A stretch of DNA of 64,000 bases from Vibrio sp. NTOU-M3 (GTDB lineage Bacteria > Pseudomonadota > Gammaproteobacteria > Enterobacterales > Vibrionaceae): positions 1,302,001-1,366,000 of the forward strand of contig NZ_CP162100.1 of NCBI RefSeq assembly GCF_040869035.1. Reading direction: 5' to 3'. The notes beneath the pieces are model-generated. The model was not told the origin of the DNA and did no database searches. It saw only the letters and a list, made by a program, of their open reading frames with translations. Shown here in pieces: positions 63,705-64,000 of this stretch (the stretch's first letter is position 1; every line of letters begins with the position of its first letter). The position numbers were made by a program, and so were the translations under genes.

Positions 63705-63840
63705 GTTGTGCTCAGGCGTGATTGATTGGGTAGGAGATTCTTCTGAAACTGCCTTTTTGTCGCTTTATAGTACAAAGGGTTGTCAAAAATTGTTTGTCCA
63801 TTTATGCTTTTAAATATGTCCGTTTATGTGATTGAAGTGG

Positions 63841-64000
63841 ATGAGTCAACAGCATATATCTAGAATTAATGATGTTCTTTATCGAATTCACCAAGACATC
63901 AGTCAAGAGTTGTCAGCCAGTGAGTTGGCAAGCGTTGCTGCATACTCTGAGCAGCATTTCCATCGAGTGTTCAAGAAAGTAGTCGGTGAATCCATTCACC
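63841..64000 (+). CDS. AraC-family regulator, 5' end
   Basis: 53 codons from ATG 63841 to the window edge. The visible part already contains the first helix-turn-helix of AraC proteins (LSASELASVAAYSEQHFHRVFKKVVGES). Since the HTH lies at the very N-terminus, the effector domain must follow, as in AraC regulators with a C-terminal GyrI-like domain. Partial. Confidence 0.85.
   Translation, partial: MSQQHISRINDVLYRIHQDISQELSASELASVAAYSEQHFHRVFKKVVGESIH

Noticed and set aside
1..64000. tRNA, rRNA, insertion sequence, integrase or prophage
   Set aside because: None could be recognised on either strand by reading; no transposase or integrase motifs appear in any long frame.

Overview
The window looks like a piece of chromosome 1 of a marine Vibrio. 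It opens inside pheT. It carries a tandem glycine riboswitch of the Vibrio Na+/alanine-symporter type and several Vibrio-type genes (an RRF_GI-like protein, an NspS/MbaA-like pair, a halovibrin-like secreted protein). Species cannot be fixed from the sequence alone; a relative of V. vulnificus or the Harveyi clade is a reasonable guess.

Layout. (1) 1-7.0 kb: the 3' part of pheT with its terminator, then accessory DNA: a lone DUF4365-type nuclease-like gene, a broken alpha/beta hydrolase, an AEC transporter, arfB, a DUF2628 membrane protein and a broken amidohydrolase remnant. (2) 7.1-40.2 kb: a large catabolic locus for glycosaminoglycan (chondroitin sulfate/hyaluronan type). (3) 40.4-46.5 kb: a MATE pump, a LysR regulator, a two-component system and two spondin_N proteins. 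(4) 46.8-55.3 kb: a C69 dipeptidase, a periplasmic binding protein paired with a diguanylate cyclase, an M32 carboxypeptidase, a LysE exporter and a halovibrin-like protein. (5) 55.5-64 kb: a glycine-riboswitch-controlled symporter, small membrane and coiled-coil proteins, a GGDEF-EAL protein, a YgjV-like protein, an RRF_GI-like protein, a lipoprotein, a PLP aminotransferase and the start of an AraC regulator.

How the catabolic locus should work (inference from family knowledge). A secreted PL8 lyase with a C-terminal DNRLRE domain cuts the polymer outside the cell. An OprD/chitoporin-like porin and a peptide-type ABC importer (binding protein, two permeases, fused double ATPase) bring in sulfated unsaturated oligosaccharides. 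In the cytoplasm, three Cys-type sulfatases without signal peptides, matured by a dedicated radical-SAM anSME, remove sulfate. A second, leaderless PL8 and a GH88 hydrolase release unsaturated glucuronate and amino sugar. KdgF, KduI, KduD, KdgK and Eda take the uronate to pyruvate and glyceraldehyde-3-phosphate. A SulP transporter in the operon may handle the liberated sulfate. A GH112 galactosyl-HexNAc phosphorylase with GalT and GalE, and no galactokinase, adds a phosphorolytic galactose branch. A DUF2264 protein of unknown function sits at the head of the importer operon.

Regulation. A KdgR-type IclR regulator is encoded at 37771. Twelve 15-bp elements of the form T(G/A)AAA-N5-TTT(C/T)A, including two with one changed end base, lie in the intergenic regions ahead of the transcription units of the locus, and another lies far outside at 60896. 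They match the enterobacterial KdgR box as I remember it, so the locus appears to be one KdgR regulon. No galK, amino-sugar kinase or GalNAc catabolic genes are present, so GalNAc/GlcNAc must be handled elsewhere.
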